Assembly (NCBI GenBank): GCA_949284175.1
Contig: CASDVE010000016.1
Location: 1-64,000 of the forward strand
DNA length: 64,000 bases
Direction: 5' to 3'
Source: an uncultured Eubacteriales bacterium
Lineage (GTDB): Bacteria > Bacillota > Clostridia > Lachnospirales > Lachnospiraceae
Shown: in pieces, positions 17,275 through 25,182 of the stretch
Position numbering within the stretch: the first letter of the stretch is position 1
How the letters are laid out: each line of letters opens with the position of its first letter
The notes under the pieces: model-generated
What the model saw: the letters and a program-made list of their open reading frames with translations, nothing else
Database searches by the model: none
Told to the model about the DNA's origin: nothing
Program-made: the position numbers and the translations under genes

Positions 17275-18276
17275 TTATCTGCCTTCCTTTCCTGCTACTT
17301 CCACCGCCTGTTTCGCTTTTAACGCCTTTTCACGTTTTCTCACAGTACGAATCGCCTCTTTGTCCCCTTCTCCAAAGAAATAGGCAAAGAATATTTTTTG
17401 AAGCACAGTTGCTATGATAATAATGATTAAAAGGACAATTGCCATAGCAGAAGCCAATCCAACCTTTTGACTTTCATGTGCTAATTTATTCATAATAACA
17501 AAGTACGTGCCTGTTCCAAAGTTACCACCTGTGATAACATATGGTGGTTCAAAAGCACTTAAAGACCCTGTAATGGACAAAATCATATTCAACACAATAA
17601 TGGTTTTAATACTTGGGAAAATGATATAGCGGAATTTTTGCCATCCATTTACTCCATCAATATCTGCTGCTTCATATAAAGTGGAATCCACAGACATAAT
17701 AGCACCAGCAAACAATACCATATTCTGTCCCATATATCTCCAAATGGATGTTGCTGCAATGGAAACATTATTAATACTTGTATCTTTTAACCAATAAGGA
17801 AGATTTTCTAAATCAAATCCGCACCATTGAAGAACGGTATCAAGAACAAATCCTCTTGTGTAGAAAAACTTAAAAATAAATCCAACAGCAATACCACATA
17901 CCAAATATGGGAAGAACATAAATCCTTTAAAAACTCCTCCCGCTCTTGTTTTAAAACTTAAAATAGAGGCAAAGTATAAAGCTAAACCAAGCTGAATAAA
18001 GGAAGCGCCAATGTAATATAAACTTAGCCTTAATGCTCGAAAACAGTCATCTCTTGTAAATACTTGAATATAATTTTTTAGCCCTACAAATTCCCTTTCT
18101 CCAATATATTTCATATCATAGAAACTGAACTGAATCATTTTAGCAAAAGGAAGATAGGTGAAGGTAAATAATAAAAGCAATGGCACAATCATGAATGTGA
18201 ACATAACAAGTCTTCGATTTATTTTTTCTTTTCCAAGCCACTTAAATAAATTAAATGATTGTTTTTTGCCCTCCAT
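17275..18276 (-). CDS. ABC sugar importer permease, MalF type
   Basis: The 333-residue protein is a CUT1 permease with six predicted membrane helices, a long charged C-terminal tail (RKREKALKAKQAVEVAG) and the EAA loop (DSTLYEAADIDGVNGWQKF). It pairs with the MalG-type subunit downstream. The ribosome binding site AAAGGAGAG precedes ATG 18276. It follows a hairpin behind the binding-protein gene, which should make the binding protein more abundant than the permeases. Confidence 0.9.
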   Translation of the reverse strand: MEGKKQSFNLFKWLGKEKINRRLVMFTFMIVPLLLLFTFTYLPFAKMIQFSFYDMKYIGEREFVGLKNYIQVFTRDDCFRALRLSLYYIGASFIQLGLALYFASILSFKTRAGGVFKGFMFFPYLVCGIAVGFIFKFFYTRGFVLDTVLQWCGFDLENLPYWLKDTSINNVSIAATSIWRYMGQNMVLFAGAIMSVDSTLYEAADIDGVNGWQKFRYIIFPSIKTIIVLNMILSITGSLSAFEPPYVITGGNFGTGTYFVIMNKLAHESQKVGLASAMAIVLLIIIIIATVLQKIFFAYFFGEGDKEAIRTVRKREKALKAKQAVEVAGKEGR

Positions 18277-18309
18277 TAAAACTCTCCTTTCTTTTTTTAC
18301 ATTTGTGAT

Positions 18310-18345
18310 AAGAAAAGGCTGTTACTAGTGCTTCTCGTAACAGCC
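18310..18345 (-). terminator. Attenuating hairpin behind the binding-protein gene
   Basis: On the minus strand GGCTGTTAC (18337-18345) pairs perfectly over 9 bp with GTAACAGCC (18317-18325), followed by TTTTCTT. It sits in the 104-base gap between the SBP and the first permease, where a leaky terminator or mRNA-stabilising structure is common in sugar ABC operons. Confidence 0.75.
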
Positions 18346-18380
18346 CCTCCTATTTACTTGTTTATCTCACGTCTTAACAC

Positions 18381-19763
18381 TTATTGTGGAGTAATTCCAT
18401 TGGATTCTTGAGCAGCTGTCCAAGCAGCATTCCACTCATCAGACATTTCTTTCATTGTCTTTGTTCCACTTGTCGCTTCTTCTACAATCTGTTTTGGAAT
18501 TGCACCAGACACATTTAATCCAAGCTCAGATTCGTTATTTACATCCCCAAATAATGTTTCTTCTCCTTCAGGTGCTGGATTATCAACAACTAAATCAACA
18601 CCATTGAAATCTTTTAATACTTCTGGTAATTCGGAACCTTTTACAACAGAAATAGCACCTGCTGCTTGTGCATAATCGGATTGTTCTACTAAATATTTGA
18701 TGTAACACATCGCTGCAATCTTATTATCGTTAGAGCTATTAACATTGATACCGTAGCAGTAGTCAGGACCTGCTGTTGCATATTGCTTACCATTTACTGT
18801 AATAGGGAATGGCATATAACCAATATCATCCGCATTTTCCCCTGCTTGTTGCATTTGAATTACAGCCCATGAACCAAGCACCATTGTTCCAATTTTTCCT
18901 TGATTGATCATTCCTTTTGAACCTTCCCAATCGGTTGTAGTTGGGTCATCTTCTGTAAGACCTTGTTTTACCGCTTCATAAAGCACATTGTACACTGCAT
19001 AAGGACCTGTTCCATCTCCTCTATCTGAGAATGGATTTTTACCTTTTAACATTCCAACATTCATAAAGTCTGGATCTCCAGTAGCACTTCCTGAAATATA
19101 AGCATCCCAAGCACTCATTGTCCAGTCTGCTGCAAAGTTTGTATACATTGGAATCGCATCTGTTTTTTCTTTAATTAATTTTAAATCTGCAATGAATTCA
19201 TCTGGTGTCTTTGGAACTTCTGTAATTCCTGCTTGTTCAAACACTTTTTTGTTATAAACAATTCCTTGTGCATTCGCCATAGATGGAATTCCGTACACAT
19301 CTTCTCCATAACGATAGTTGTTTAACATATCATAACTACTAGATAACGCATCATACTTTCCAAATGTTTGAAAATAATTACCAAGTTCATCTTTATCAAC
19401 CGTTGTTGGTATCATACAGATGTCTCCCCAGTCGCCTGTTGATAATCGAGTAGTAACATCATTCGCATAATCAGTAATTCCTTCATATGTAATATTGATA
19501 TTTGGATACATCTTGTTAAATTCTTCTTTATATTTCTCAAAGTCCGTATCTACAATATCAGTCCTATGTGTCAGAAATTTTAAATCTGCTTTAATATCCG
19601 TATAGTCTTCTCCTAATTTAATCTGATCCATAGTAACATCCAGAGGTTCGTCTGACGTTTTCTTTGATCCCCCAGAACCTGAACTACCACATGCTACCAT
19701 AGAAAACGCCATGACCGCTGACATAGAAACAGCAAAAAGTTTTTTAAGTGACTTTCTTCTCAT
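18381..19763 (-). CDS. Mannooligosaccharide-binding lipoprotein (ABC importer SBP)
   Basis: The 460-residue protein has a lipoprotein signal peptide (MRRKSLKKLF, hydrophobic core, SMVAC with Cys25) and a Gly/Ser linker, then a family 1 extracellular solute-binding protein fold (MYPNINITYEG, LSTGDWGDICMIP, GTMVLGSWAVIQMQQAG). It is anchored outside the membrane and delivers oligosaccharides to the two permeases. As first gene of the operon it corresponds in position to the mannan-binding protein of the Roseburia locus. The start at 19763 has AAGGAGGAAATAAAT in front. Ligand assignment comes from the operon. Confidence 0.9.
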   Translation of the reverse strand: MRRKSLKKLFAVSMSAVMAFSMVACGSSGSGGSKKTSDEPLDVTMDQIKLGEDYTDIKADLKFLTHRTDIVDTDFEKYKEEFNKMYPNINITYEGITDYANDVTTRLSTGDWGDICMIPTTVDKDELGNYFQTFGKYDALSSSYDMLNNYRYGEDVYGIPSMANAQGIVYNKKVFEQAGITEVPKTPDEFIADLKLIKEKTDAIPMYTNFAADWTMSAWDAYISGSATGDPDFMNVGMLKGKNPFSDRGDGTGPYAVYNVLYEAVKQGLTEDDPTTTDWEGSKGMINQGKIGTMVLGSWAVIQMQQAGENADDIGYMPFPITVNGKQYATAGPDYCYGINVNSSNDNKIAAMCYIKYLVEQSDYAQAAGAISVVKGSELPEVLKDFNGVDLVVDNPAPEGEETLFGDVNNESELGLNVSGAIPKQIVEEATSGTKTMKEMSDEWNAAWTAAQESNGITPQ

Positions 19764-19803
19764 ATTTATTTCCTCCTTTTTTAATCGTTTTTAAGTTATT
19801 TTA

Positions 19804-19832
19804 ATCTTATCATTTTGTACATTTTTTTGCAA
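19804..19832 (-). promoter_or_regulatory. Candidate promoter of the mannan operon
   Basis: On the minus strand TTGCAA (19827-19832), a 17-base spacer and TAAGAT (19804-19809) form a plausible vegetative promoter, about 40 bases before the SBP start. Further upstream lies the AT-rich motif shared with the GH36 promoter. Confidence 0.45.
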
Positions 19833-19955
19833 TACATTTTTATTCAATATTTACTTTTCTACAATTTATACAGTTTTTAATATATATATTTATGCAATTT
19901 TTACACCTATCTTCTTTTCCCCTTTACTTAATTACATTTAATTACATTTAATCAA

Positions 19956-19986
19956 AATTAATTTTTTAATTTATTTTAGTTTATTA
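19956..19986. promoter_or_regulatory. Candidate shared operator, copy 1 (SBP/yesL intergenic)
   Basis: A ~31-base AT-rich block matches 25054-25083 with one gap and few mismatches; the common core reads TTTTTTAATT, then a variable base, ATT, another, TAGTTTA. It lies between the divergent SBP and YesL-type genes. A LacI-type regulator is encoded 1 kb away. Base composition makes chance similarity possible. Confidence 0.35.
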
Positions 19987-20075
19987 CTTATATTTTTTAA
20001 TTTATTCTTGATTTTTTTAAATTATATGTTAATCTATGATCAGATGGATTCTTTATATTGATAGGAGGTCTTGTT

Positions 20076-20720
20076 ATGTCATTAACACCAGATAATCGTT
20101 TCTTTTCTTTTATGTCAAAGCTAGGAGATTTCATTGTTTTAAATGTTATATTCTTATTTACTTGCATTCCAATCGTTACAATCGGAGCTTCCTGTTGTGC
20201 TCTTTATAGCTGTATCAAAAAACGACTAAAGAACGAAGAAGCCACTGTTTTATACGATTATAAAAAAGCGTGGAAAGAGAATTTTATTCCTGCAACAACC
20301 ATTTCCATTGTTTATATCATCGGGTTTGTCATCCTCTTCTTTTTCTCCCGCTATATGGCAAATCACATTGAGAATTTCATTTTCCTCATTCTCTATATGA
20401 TTGTGTTCGTTGTGATTACTTTTTCTTTATTATACGTTTTTCCATTGCAGACAACCTTTGTAAACGAACCTCTCACCATTATAAAAAATAGCTTTCTAAC
20501 TGCAATTCGCCACTTTCCTTATACTTTAGGATTGTTTGCTTGTACTTATCTTCCCCTTGCAATTACATGGCTATTTCCTCAGATTTTTTACTACACCTTT
20601 GCTTACTGGGTATTTATTGGTTGTTCCCTTTGTGCTTGTTGTTCTGTTTTATTGACAAAACAAGTATTCAGATCCTATATTCCAGATGAAAAAGAAGTAT
20701 CCCCTTCGACAAGAGGATAA
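20076..20720 (+). CDS. YesL-like (DUF624) membrane protein
   Basis: The 214-residue protein starts at ATG 20076 behind ATAGGAGGTCTTGTT. It has about five hydrophobic helices and the DUF624 N-terminal pattern (a short FSFMSKLGDFIVLNVIFLF segment, then IPIVTIGASCCALYSCIKK). DUF624/YesL proteins are regularly found beside sugar ABC importers of Firmicutes; their function is unproven, perhaps as accessory or regulatory membrane partners. It is the only plus-strand gene inside the mannan region, divergent from the SBP and convergent with the LacI gene. Confidence 0.8.
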   Translation: MSLTPDNRFFSFMSKLGDFIVLNVIFLFTCIPIVTIGASCCALYSCIKKRLKNEEATVLYDYKKAWKENFIPATTISIVYIIGFVILFFFSRYMANHIENFIFLILYMIVFVVITFSLLYVFPLQTTFVNEPLTIIKNSFLTAIRHFPYTLGLFACTYLPLAITWLFPQIFYYTFAYWVFIGCSLCACCSVLLTKQVFRSYIPDEKEVSPSTRG

Positions 20721-20770
20721 AAAAACAGCACTTTATATGATGTTTTTATCATATAAAGTGCTGTTTTTTA
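20719..20770. terminator. Bidirectional terminator overlapping two stop codons
   Basis: A ~21-bp nearly perfect stem (around 20721-20741 with 20748-20768) has A/T runs at both ends. It covers the stop of the YesL-like gene (+) and the TAA of the LacI gene (-), ending both converging transcripts in a 50-base space. Confidence 0.9.
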
Positions 20771-21790
20771 TGTGTCAGAAGGTAATCTATCTAATACCTT
20801 TACACTACTTCTCTCCACAATCTGACTGTCAATATACCGGATTCCATGATGCAAACTAAAACCTCTTACCCGTTTTAATAAAATACCCACTGCTTCTTTT
20901 GCCATCTCTTCCATATCTACATTATAAGTTGTAATTTCTTGTGCAAAAGAATCTCCATACAAATAATTATCATATCCAACAATGGAAATATCCTCTGGAA
21001 CTTCATATCCCATTCTTTCTAACTCTTTATGTAAAATACTCCCTGCCAAATCACAATTGCATACAAAAGCCGTTGGCATTTCTTTTGGATACTCTATTTC
21101 CATTTCATTGCTGGCAATATCACGATCTTTTAATACCCACTCTGCCCTTACAGGAATTTCCCACTCCTGCATTGCCTTTCGGTACCCAAAATATCGATCC
21201 ATAATATTTTCATTGGCATAAATCGATCCAACAAAAGCGATATCTCGATGTCCCCGTTCCAACAAATATCTTGTCATTTTATACATTCCAACATAGTTAT
21301 TGGAAATCACAGCATCGCACTCAATATCATCAATATGAAAATCCAATAGAACCACTGGAATTTTCGTAGCGGATAGCATTCTCTTAACATAATCATGCTC
21401 TAACCACCCTACAATAATAAGACCATCGATCCCACCTTCTGATAATAACTTTGGCATTTTCCCTTGCTCTATTGTTTCTTCCTCTAATACTTCAAATACA
21501 GTAAAACCATTTTTTTTAGAAGCAACATAGGCAACTTGTTGATATAAAGACCAATAAAAAGAAGCTCCTACCTCCAAATATTTATCCGATACCAAAACTC
21601 CAACTTTAATGGCACTTTCTTCTTTTTTTTGATATTTTGACATATCATACCCTAGCTCTTCCGCCTTTTGAATCACTTTAGTACGAACTTCTTCACTAAC
21701 TCCTTTTTTTCCAGATAAAGCATTGGATACTGTGACAACACTAACACCAAGTTCTTTTGCAATATCTTTTAACTTTACTTCTCTTGCCAC
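20768..21790 (-). CDS. LacI family transcriptional regulator (1)
   Basis: The 340-residue protein starts at GTG 21790 behind AGGATAAGCT. The N-terminal LacI HTH is clear (VKLKDIAKELGVSVVTVSNALSGKKGVSEEVR, the second part being the hinge entry), followed by a periplasmic-binding-like sensor domain (VLLDFHIDDIECDAVISNN, FVGSIYANENIMDRYFGY, MPTAFVCNCDLAGSIL). It overlaps the upstream LacI gene by 16 bases and shares its motifs, pointing to a tandem duplication. It probably represses the mannan genes in the absence of a pathway sugar; the inducer is unknown. Confidence 0.9.
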   Translation of the reverse strand: MAREVKLKDIAKELGVSVVTVSNALSGKKGVSEEVRTKVIQKAEELGYDMSKYQKKEESAIKVGVLVSDKYLEVGASFYWSLYQQVAYVASKKNGFTVFEVLEEETIEQGKMPKLLSEGGIDGLIIVGWLEHDYVKRMLSATKIPVVLLDFHIDDIECDAVISNNYVGMYKMTRYLLERGHRDIAFVGSIYANENIMDRYFGYRKAMQEWEIPVRAEWVLKDRDIASNEMEIEYPKEMPTAFVCNCDLAGSILHKELERMGYEVPEDISIVGYDNYLYGDSFAQEITTYNVDMEEMAKEAVGILLKRVRGFSLHHGIRYIDSQIVERSSVKVLDRLPSDT

Positions 21791-22827
21791 AGCTTATCCT
21801 CCCTTTCTTTTAAGGCACGAATGGTGTTACCTTTTACCAATCTTCCTTCTACAATTCGAATCTCTCCACAATTTCTTTTTCCCTCAATCCGTTTCATCAA
21901 AATATTAACACTGATTTGAGCAATCGCTTTTTCATCATTTTCATAGGTTACAAGTTTTCGACTATTGCGATTTTGATACCCATAGTAATCGAATCCAGCA
22001 ACCGAAATATCCTCTGGAACGCGGTATCCCATCTGTTCCAATTGTTCAATTAAATAATAAGCTGTTTTATCGCAGTTACATACAAAGGCTGTGGGCATCT
22101 TATTTGGAAGTTCAAATTCCATTTGATAATTATATCCATCTTTACTGCGATCAGCGATAATCCATTCCGCCTTTTCCGGAAGCCGATTCTTCATCAACGC
22201 TTTACAATATCCTTGATAACGATCCATAATACTATTGGTCGCTTCTACTGTGCCTACAAAGGCGATTTCCTTATGCCCTTGCTCGATCACATATTGGGTC
22301 ACTTCTTGCATTCCCCCATAGCTATCTGTCACAACATAATCCACGTCTTTATCCATGCCATAGTAATCCACACATACAACAGGAACTTGACAAGTAGCTG
22401 TAACAGTTCTTATATAATCGGGATTCATTTCTCCAATAATAATAAGGCCATCAAGTTTCACCTCAGAAAAAAATGTTATATTTTGGCAGAGTTTTTCTTT
22501 TTCTTCATTGACAATTTCAAGAATTGTAAAACTCCCTCTCTTTGTAGTTTCTTGTGCAATCCGTTTATAAATGTCCATATAAAAAGAAGGAAATTCTTTA
22601 ATATAGCGTTCTGCAACGATAACTCCAATATAATATTTCTTTTTTTCTACCTTTTTATCTGCATCTTGTTTTATGTGATACCCAAGCTCTTTTGCTTTTT
22701 TCAACACCTTTTCCCTTAGAGCTTCACTCACACCTTTTTTCCCTTTTAAGGCATTAGATACGCTAACAATACTAATTTGAAGCTCCTCTGCTATATCTTC
22801 AAGTTTTACTTCTTTTTTTTGTGCCAT
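21775..22827 (-). CDS. LacI family transcriptional regulator (2)
   Basis: The 350-residue protein has a LacI HTH (VKLEDIAEELQISIVSVSNALKGKKGVSEALR) and a sensor domain with FVGTVEATNSIMDRYQGYC and MPTAFVCNCDKTAYYLIEQLEQMGYRVPEDISVAGFD-type segments that match the next LacI protein closely. It begins 2 bases after the GH36 stop, so GH36 and the two regulators form one transcript. The HTH recognition helices differ (VSVVTVSNAL against ISIVSVSNAL), so the two repressors may read related but different operators or form mixed regulation. Confidence 0.9.
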   Translation of the reverse strand: MAQKKEVKLEDIAEELQISIVSVSNALKGKKGVSEALREKVLKKAKELGYHIKQDADKKVEKKKYYIGVIVAERYIKEFPSFYMDIYKRIAQETTKRGSFTILEIVNEEKEKLCQNITFFSEVKLDGLIIIGEMNPDYIRTVTATCQVPVVCVDYYGMDKDVDYVVTDSYGGMQEVTQYVIEQGHKEIAFVGTVEATNSIMDRYQGYCKALMKNRLPEKAEWIIADRSKDGYNYQMEFELPNKMPTAFVCNCDKTAYYLIEQLEQMGYRVPEDISVAGFDYYGYQNRNSRKLVTYENDEKAIAQISVNILMKRIEGKRNCGEIRIVEGRLVKGNTIRALKEREDKLWQEK

Positions 22828-22829
22828 TG

Positions 22830-25010
22830 TTATTCTCCTTCAAATAATAGCACTCTGCTTTTAAAATCTCCTTGTTCTGCTGGAATTAAAATTCCCGCAT
22901 TCATCAAAGTAGAACCGGTATAAGATTGTCCATTCATCCTATATGTTTTCTGTTCATCAAGTCCCTTCAACCGTAACTTTCTACTTCTTCTATTCGGTCT
23001 TGCAAGAACCTGAATATCAAAAAGCAGAGCTTTTGTTTTCTCCTTATTTACTATCATAAAACTATCATAGTATTTATTTTCTGAATAAGATACTAAACGA
23101 TAGTAATCCCCACTACGAATGATTTCGTTATAGTTATGATAATCTGCAACTTGCTGTTTGACAATGTCTTTTTCTTCTTTTGTCAACTTTGTAATATCAA
23201 GTTCATATCCAAACGTTCCACACAGTGCAACATTTCCCCTTGTTTCAAACAAAGTATTCCTTCCAACCGTATGGTTTGGGCAAACACTGACATGGGCTCC
23301 GATACAAGAAATTGGATACACTAAGGCTGTTCCCTCTTGAATCAACAATCTCTCCACCGCATCGGTGTCATCAGAACACCAGATCTGAGGGCTATAATAC
23401 AACATTCCCGCATCAAATCTCGCTCCACCTCCAGAACAATTTTCCAATAATAATTCTGGAAACTCTGTGATAAGACGCTCTTGCAGTTCATACACACCGA
23501 GCATATAGCGATGGTACAATTCCCCTTGTCGATCCGCTGGAAGTTTTACACTTCCTATGGTGGTGAGCTGTCGGTTCATATCCCACTTTACATAGGCAAT
23601 ATTGGCACTTCGTAAAATAGAAGCTACCGCTTCGTATACATAGTCCACCACTTCTTTTCTTGATAAATCAAGCACATATTGGGCACGACTTTGTGTGATT
23701 TCACGATTTGGAATCTGAATCGCCCAATCTGGATGTTCACGAAATAGATTAGAATCCGGAGAAATCATTTCTGGTTCAAACCAGATTCCAAATTGTAACC
23801 CTAGTGCATTTACCTGCTCCACTAGCGGTTGCAATCCTCCCTTTAATTTTTCTTCATTGACAACCCAGTCCCCTAAAGAACTGTCATCGGAACTTCTCTT
23901 TCCAAACCAACCATCATCCATTACAAGCATTTCGATCCCAAGCTCTTTTGCTTCTTTTGCAATGGAAAGCAACTTTTTCTCATCAAAATCAAAATACGTC
24001 GCCTCCCAGTTATTAATTAAAATTGGACGCTTTTTGTCTTTATACGGACTGCGAATCAAATGATTTCTATAAAAATCATGATAGATTCTCGTCATTTTTC
24101 CAAGCCCTTCATCAGAATACACAAGAACAACTTCTGGAGCTATAAAATGTTCTCCTGTTTCTAACTTCCATGAAAAACCATCTGGGTGGATTCCCATTGT
24201 CATGCGAATCATATCGAATTGATCTTTTTCCACCTGTGCTTTAAAATTGCCAGAGTAGACAAAATTCATACTATACACTTCTCCAAAATCTTGACTTGTT
24301 CCATTGGTCACCAGTGCGATAAATGGATGCTCTTGGTGACTGGATTCTCCTCGAAAGGAGGCGATATTTTGTCTACCATATCCAATCGGCACCACTTGTA
24401 TATGGCGTTCTCTCGCCCAAGAGCCATGCAAGCTCAACAATTGAAAATTCTGATCATCCATATCAAGACTTGCACTTAACACTTTTTCTAAATAAAATGG
24501 TCTTTCTCCTTGATTTTCCACAATAACATTTCTTGTTATGACATCTTGATGGTAAAATACCGTATAGTATAATTTTACTTTCATATGTAATACAGAATCT
24601 TCGCAAATGATACAAAGTGTTTCACACTCTTCTTCTGTTCCAAAAGAAGCTGGAAGCCCCTCTAGTGCTGGCTTTCCTTTTTGAATCCAGTGTTCTTTAT
24701 AAAGACTTTCACTTGCAAGATGCCCTTCCTCGCTTCTCACACAAAGAGCGGATTCTCGATAGTCCCCCATTCCATGTTCTGGATACTCCATTGGAAATTG
24801 ATCCAAAAATGAGTTTTTTTCCCTTTGATTGATACATGGAGTCTTTGGATTTTCCTCTGTTCGCAACAAATATTTTATATGGTCACCTTCTATTTTTTTT
24901 CCATAATAAATATGTCCCAGATAACCACGATCCACAATTCCAATGGCATAGGTTGTATTTTTTGTTTGTAACTGAAAAACCTGACTTTCTTCATGAAATA
25001 TAATTCCCAT
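22830..25010 (-). CDS. GH36 alpha-galactosidase
   Basis: The 726-residue protein has the usual size of a tetrameric bacterial GH36 (clan GH-D). Motifs: NNWEATYFDFDE, MLVMDDGWFGKR, DLGDWVVNEEKL-like WVVNEEKLKGGL, FGIWFEPEMISPDS, nucleophile Asp477 in YVKWDMNRQL, ENCSGGGARFD and the acid in CSDDTDAVERL (~Asp548). No signal peptide. It takes alpha-1,6-galactose side groups from imported galactomannooligosaccharides in the cytosol. The start at 25010 follows AAAGGAGAAAAT. It leads a three-gene unit with the LacI genes. Confidence 0.95.
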   Translation of the reverse strand: MGIIFHEESQVFQLQTKNTTYAIGIVDRGYLGHIYYGKKIEGDHIKYLLRTEENPKTPCINQREKNSFLDQFPMEYPEHGMGDYRESALCVRSEEGHLASESLYKEHWIQKGKPALEGLPASFGTEEECETLCIICEDSVLHMKVKLYYTVFYHQDVITRNVIVENQGERPFYLEKVLSASLDMDDQNFQLLSLHGSWARERHIQVVPIGYGRQNIASFRGESSHQEHPFIALVTNGTSQDFGEVYSMNFVYSGNFKAQVEKDQFDMIRMTMGIHPDGFSWKLETGEHFIAPEVVLVYSDEGLGKMTRIYHDFYRNHLIRSPYKDKKRPILINNWEATYFDFDEKKLLSIAKEAKELGIEMLVMDDGWFGKRSSDDSSLGDWVVNEEKLKGGLQPLVEQVNALGLQFGIWFEPEMISPDSNLFREHPDWAIQIPNREITQSRAQYVLDLSRKEVVDYVYEAVASILRSANIAYVKWDMNRQLTTIGSVKLPADRQGELYHRYMLGVYELQERLITEFPELLLENCSGGGARFDAGMLYYSPQIWCSDDTDAVERLLIQEGTALVYPISCIGAHVSVCPNHTVGRNTLFETRGNVALCGTFGYELDITKLTKEEKDIVKQQVADYHNYNEIIRSGDYYRLVSYSENKYYDSFMIVNKEKTKALLFDIQVLARPNRRSRKLRLKGLDEQKTYRMNGQSYTGSTLMNAGILIPAEQGDFKSRVLLFEGE

Positions 25011-25053
25011 ATTTTCTCCTTTTCCTACTTCCCTTTATTCCCAAGTATAATTT

Positions 25054-25083
25054 AATTATTTTTTAATTAATTATAGTTTAATA
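25054..25083. promoter_or_regulatory. Candidate shared operator, copy 2 (GH36 promoter)
   Basis: It matches 19956-19986 (core TTTTTTAATT-ATT-TAGTTTA) and touches the -10 of the GH36 promoter, a typical place for a repressor site. Adjacent TTAATTAA repeats may be part of it. Confidence 0.35.
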
Positions 25084-25109
25084 GTATCATTTTTTAATTT
25101 AATAATCAA
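25081..25109 (-). promoter_or_regulatory. Candidate GH36-lacI-lacI promoter
   Basis: On the minus strand TTGATT (25104-25109), a 17-base spacer and TACTAT (25081-25086) lie about 70 bases before the GH36 start. Confidence 0.45.
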
Positions 25110-25182
25110 TTAATTTTATGTTATTTTTTTAATTTATCCTCCCCTTATTTTTTGCCAAAAATTCTAAAAAATTTTTCTTCTT

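Larger units (their letters stand above)
25011..25182. other. Intergenic region between GH36 and the ABC exporter gene
   Basis: It holds the GH36 promoter and operator-like sequence and several TTAATTAA-type palindromes. I see no clear terminator behind the ABC gene. Confidence 0.5.
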
